DNA of 20,307 bases from a virus, in IMG/VR virus record IMGVR_UViG_3300017967_000292, positions 1 to 20,307 of that record; one strand, given 5' to 3'. The notes beneath the pieces were generated by a model, which was given only the letters and a program-made list of their open reading frames with translations, was not told the origin of the DNA and made no database searches. Position 1 is the stretch's first letter. Every line of letters begins with the position of its first letter. Shown one piece after another: positions 19,875 through 20,307 of this stretch. The position numbers were made by a program, and so were the translations under genes.

Positions 19875-20084
19875 ATGGCAAAAGGTAAAATTAAATGGTT
19901 CAACTCTGCTAAAGGATTTGGATTCATTACACCAGACAACGAAGGTAAAGACGTGTTCTTACATATCTCTGCTCTTAAAGCCGCTAACATCAAAGAAGTG
20001 ATGGATGGCGAAGTGGTTGAATATGAACTACAAGAATTCAGAGGTAGAGAAGTTGCTACCGATATCAAAATCATCAAAGAATAA
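19875..20084 (+). CDS. Cold-shock domain protein (CspA family)
   Basis: A 69-aa cold-shock protein with both RNA-binding motifs: RNP1 KGFGFI (residues 13-18) and RNP2 VFLHIS (about 27-32), plus the KWFN start of strand 1. It binds single-stranded nucleic acid and acts as an RNA chaperone. The length is the family norm. It has its own late-promoter box but only a weak, A-rich ribosome site. The sequence is complete and looks functional. In phages such genes are thought to help translation or mRNA stability, which here is inference. Confidence 0.96.
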   Translation: MAKGKIKWFNSAKGFGFITPDNEGKDVFLHISALKAANIKEVMDGEVVEYELQEFRGREVATDIKIIKE

Positions 20085-20088
20085 TCAC

Positions 20089-20117
20089 TTGACACTGTTG
20101 TAATAATATGCTATGTT
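20089..20117 (+). promoter_or_regulatory. Sigma70-like promoter, TTGACA-17-TATGTT
   Basis: Perfect -35 (20089-20094), 17-nt spacer and a moderate -10 (20112-20117). The predicted start point coincides with the ATG at 20124. Confidence 0.65.
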
Positions 20118-20123
20118 TATGAC

Positions 20124-20307
20124 ATGGCAATAAAATTTTACAAGACTAAAATAGTGATAGAAGACTTCCAGAATCATTGGAAGGAAGACAGCAAACACGG
20201 ACACATATTCAAATTTGCTCACGGTAAAACATTCAAGGACACAAAACCATTCATCATAGAAGTGAAGCATCCAGACAAAGTGCGTAGTTCTGATGGTAGA
20301 TGGCGCA
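20124..20307 (+). CDS. Unknown protein, cut by the window edge
   Basis: The frame runs from ATG 20124 to the last base without a stop; 61 codons are visible. The product is basic and mixed alpha/beta (MAIKFYKTKIVIEDF, then a HGHIFKFAHGKTF segment). I recognise no family. The position right after a TTGACA promoter with no leader and no Shine-Dalgarno sequence suggests an early gene. Confidence 0.65.
   Translation, partial: MAIKFYKTKIVIEDFQNHWKEDSKHGHIFKFAHGKTFKDTKPFIIEVKHPDKVRSSDGRWR

Noticed and set aside
1-20307. tRNA genes, CRISPR arrays, insertion sequences, integrase or attachment sites
   Set aside because: None seen on either strand; the few intergenic gaps are short and explained by promoters and hairpins.

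Overview
The window is AT-rich (by eye in the mid to upper 30s percent GC) and gene-dense, with many 1-30 bp overlaps between neighbouring genes. It reads as part of the genome of a T4-like marine myovirus. The best fit is a pelagimyophage, the group thought to infect SAR11 (Pelagibacter) bacteria and related to the cyanomyoviruses. The reasons are: a block of small uncharacterised proteins that I recognise as resembling conserved cyanomyovirus proteins; class Ia ribonucleotide reductase; glutaredoxin; a phage exonuclease; a pectate-lyase-fold tail fibre; T4-type late-promoter boxes (TAAATA core) in front of many genes; curlin-like sequence at the left edge, a feature reported for pelagimyophages; and no photosynthesis genes. 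All family assignments come from reading the sequence. No search was run.

Layout. 1-2408 (+): the end of a curlin-like protein, a small secreted protein, and a full-length CHASE2 plus class III adenylyl/guanylyl cyclase membrane protein. 2409-3581 (-): two paralogous holin-like small membrane proteins, another small membrane protein and a 128-aa coiled-coil protein. 3582-3792: a divergent control region with early (sigma70-like) and late promoters in both directions. 3793-7249 (+): two nucleotidyltransferase-like genes (a pol-beta type and a KxDG ligase-like type) inside a run of conserved unknown genes. 7250-7743: a small protein with its own late promoter, strong RBS and intrinsic terminator. 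7744-11429 (+): conserved unknowns, a holin-like protein, a very basic protein and a 400-aa acidic protein. The last of these may be extended by -1 frameshifting at a dnaX-type slippery site. 11433-12159: exonuclease under an early promoter. 12192-14288: tail fibre and a downstream unknown. 14224-18060: nrdA, nrdB and a small membrane protein. 18067-20084: DUF1178 protein, glutaredoxin, Sm-like protein, HAD phosphatase, histone-H1-like protein and cold-shock protein. 20124 onward: a gene cut by the window edge.

How the parts work together. RNR, glutaredoxin, the HAD phosphatase and the exonuclease point to nucleotide supply and DNA metabolism. Sigma70-like promoters (TTGACA, 16-17 nt spacer, TATAAT-like) sit before metabolic genes, and TAAATA boxes sit before likely virion genes. 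nrdA has both types. Several short proteins share an N-terminus of the form MK-x-x-E-(F/I/L), like the capsid-targeting, protease-cleaved leader of T4 internal proteins. This suggests a set of proteins packaged inside the head, possibly including the ligase-like enzyme. The curlin-like, secreted-protein and cyclase cluster looks like a surface or signalling module.
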